Assembly (NCBI GenBank): GCA_964505725.1
Contig: CAZDJK010000043.1
Location: 1 to 44,794, forward strand
Direction: 5' to 3'
DNA: 44,794 nt
From: CAVRJC01 sp964505725
Lineage (GTDB): Bacteria > Actinomycetota > Acidimicrobiia > IMCC26256 > DASPTH01
Of this stretch, positions 43,830-44,794 are shown in pieces. The notes under the pieces were generated by a model, which was not told where the DNA came from, did not search any database, and was given only the letters and a program-made list of their open reading frames with translations. The translations under genes and the position numbers were made by a program. Position 1 is the first letter of the stretch, and each line of letters starts with the position of its first letter.

Positions 43830-43848
43830 CTCGAGAGGCTCATGCCCG

Positions 43849-44544
43849 GTGCTCGACCTCGCCATCCTCGGACTGCTGCAGGAGCAGCCGCTCCACGGCT
43901 ACGAGCTGAAGAAGCGCGTCGGCGAGACGCTGGGCACCCTGTGGGGGATCTCGTACGGCTCGCTCTATCCAGCCCTGCGCCGGCTCGAGCGGGAGGGGTC
44001 GATCGAGAGCGTCGACCCCTCGATGGCCCGTCCGGCCGCCCCGATCCCGAGCACCGGCTCGCTCGACGGCGACCTCGCGGCGGCCCGAGCCCACCGCGTG
44101 CCCAAGGCGAGCCGCCGGACCCGCAAGGTGTACAGGCTCACCGACCGCGGCGCCGCCCGGCTGCGCGACCTCCTCGTGGACGACGACTCCGCCTCGACCG
44201 ACGACGAGCGCACGTTCGCGTTGAAGCTCGTCTTCTGCGGCCAGCTCGATCGCGCGTCACGGCTCGAGCTCCTCGAGCGTCGGCGCGCCGCGCTCGCCGA
44301 CCGTCTCGCGCGCGCGCGTCGCCCCGGTCGCACCGGTTCCACGGCCCCGCGCGGCGGCGCCAACCGCTACGCGGAGTCGCTCCTCCAGCACCGCACCCAG
44401 TCCACCCAACGTGATCTCGAGTGGGTCGAGGCGCTCATCGCGGCAGAGGGCCCGGATGCCGCGCCCGCCCCCTCACCGTCCGGTCGTGCCGAGCCGGAAC
44501 CCGTCTCGGGCGACCTCCATCCCGAAGGAGCCCCCACATCATGA
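43849..44544 (+). CDS. PadR-family transcriptional regulator
   Basis: 231 aa. The N-terminal winged helix LDLAILGLLQEQPLHGYELKKRVGETLGTLWGISYGSLYPALRRLEREG is standard PadR. An inserted low-complexity segment (about 57-85, from DPSMARPAAPIPS) separates it from the wing RRTRKVYRLTDRGAARLRDLL. The C-terminal helical part dimerises. It overlaps the ino1 start by 4 nt (ATGA), so regulator and enzyme are one operon. By context it probably controls inositol synthesis; the effector is unknown. A GTG at 43849 fits the conserved start. Confidence 0.9.
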   Translation: MLDLAILGLLQEQPLHGYELKKRVGETLGTLWGISYGSLYPALRRLEREGSIESVDPSMARPAAPIPSTGSLDGDLAAARAHRVPKASRRTRKVYRLTDRGAARLRDLLVDDDSASTDDERTFALKLVFCGQLDRASRLELLERRRAALADRLARARRPGRTGSTAPRGGANRYAESLLQHRTQSTQRDLEWVEALIAAEGPDAAPAPSPSGRAEPEPVSGDLHPEGAPTS

Positions 44545-44794
44545 GTGGTCACATCCGTGTCGCCATCGCGGGCGTCGGCAACTGCGCGAGTTCACTCGTG
44601 CAGGGCATCGAGTACTACAAGGACGCCGATCCGTCAGAGCGGGTGCCAGGGCTGATGCACGTCTCGCTCGGCGGTTACCACGTTCGCGACGTCGAGCTCG
44701 TCGCCGCGTTCGATGTCGACGCCGACAAGGTCGGCCTCGACGCGAGCAAGGCGATCTTCAGCGGGCGCAACAACACGATCCGCTTCGCCGAGGT
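44541..44794 (+). CDS. ino1: myo-inositol-1-phosphate synthase (5' part)
   Basis: 84 codons before the window ends. MSGHIRVAIAGVGNCASSLV is the Rossmann NAD site. GIEYYKDADPSERVPGLMHVSLGGYHVRDVELVAAFDVDADKVG-type sequence follows, then KAIFSGRNNTIRF, all typical of the actinobacterial enzyme. It makes inositol-phosphate from glucose-6-phosphate for phosphatidylinositol and mycothiol. The ATG overlaps the padR stop. Confidence 0.95.
   Translation, partial: MSGHIRVAIAGVGNCASSLVQGIEYYKDADPSERVPGLMHVSLGGYHVRDVELVAAFDVDADKVGLDASKAIFSGRNNTIRFAE

Overview
High-GC actinobacterial chromosomal DNA, most likely from the class Acidimicrobiia or a close uncultured relative (inference). The clues are abundant GTG starts, NucS instead of any visible MutS/MutL, an HspR-controlled dnaK operon with HspR-type inverted repeats, BldC, DUF5318, myo-inositol-1-phosphate synthase, and several F420/flavin-type oxidoreductases. 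About 50 genes are packed tightly, many with 4-nt stop/start overlaps. No CRISPR array, prophage or rRNA was seen.

Layout: 1-3.1 kb is accessory: a truncated IS110-type transposase with hairpins at its 5' side, a PrmA-like methyltransferase, a nucleotidyltransferase with a perfect Rex-type operator in front of it, a META-domain remnant and a small PPOX-fold protein. 3.1-14.3 kb is the purine cluster. It is read leftward as purA-purD, then (after a 57-aa zinc-binding ORF on the other strand) purB-purC-purS-purQ-purL-purF-purM, followed by bldC. These genes cover most of the route to IMP plus both adenylosuccinate enzymes; purE, purK, purN and purH are not here.

14.5-21.8 kb holds a PPOX/F420 oxidoreductase and the heat-shock operon dnaK-grpE-dnaJ-hspR-clpB, with HAIR-like sites before dnaK and before clpB. 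21.8-39.3 kb is mixed. It has a CNB-only protein beside an EtfD-like membrane Fe-S oxidoreductase, dcd with DUF1272, tRNA-Gly(CCC), an alpha/beta hydrolase, two DDN-type proteins, an alkyltransferase-like/SRPBCC pair, an M15 lipoprotein peptidase, dodecin, an Rv0909/MT0933-type antitoxin, a three-gene redox operon (HiPIP-like, DDN, LLM), a GT39-type membrane glycosyltransferase, a phosphotriesterase-family protein, DinB and DUF1028 proteins, nucS and dnaB.

39.3-39.8 kb is the only long non-coding stretch. It contains DnaA-box-like motifs, a 148-bp nested palindrome with five aligned helices and two apical hairpins, and degenerate ~22-bp tandem repeats. This is the most unusual object in the window. 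39.8-44.8 kb is rplI-rpsR-ssb-rpsF, DUF192, panB and DUF5318 leftward, then padR and ino1 (cut by the window end) rightward. The order ino1-padR-DUF5318-...-rpsF-ssb-rpsR-rplI-dnaB matches, from memory, the origin-proximal region of Mycobacterium tuberculosis, so this end may lie near oriC. Many single genes start 6-7 nt after a TANNNT box without a Shine-Dalgarno sequence, which suggests frequent leaderless transcription.
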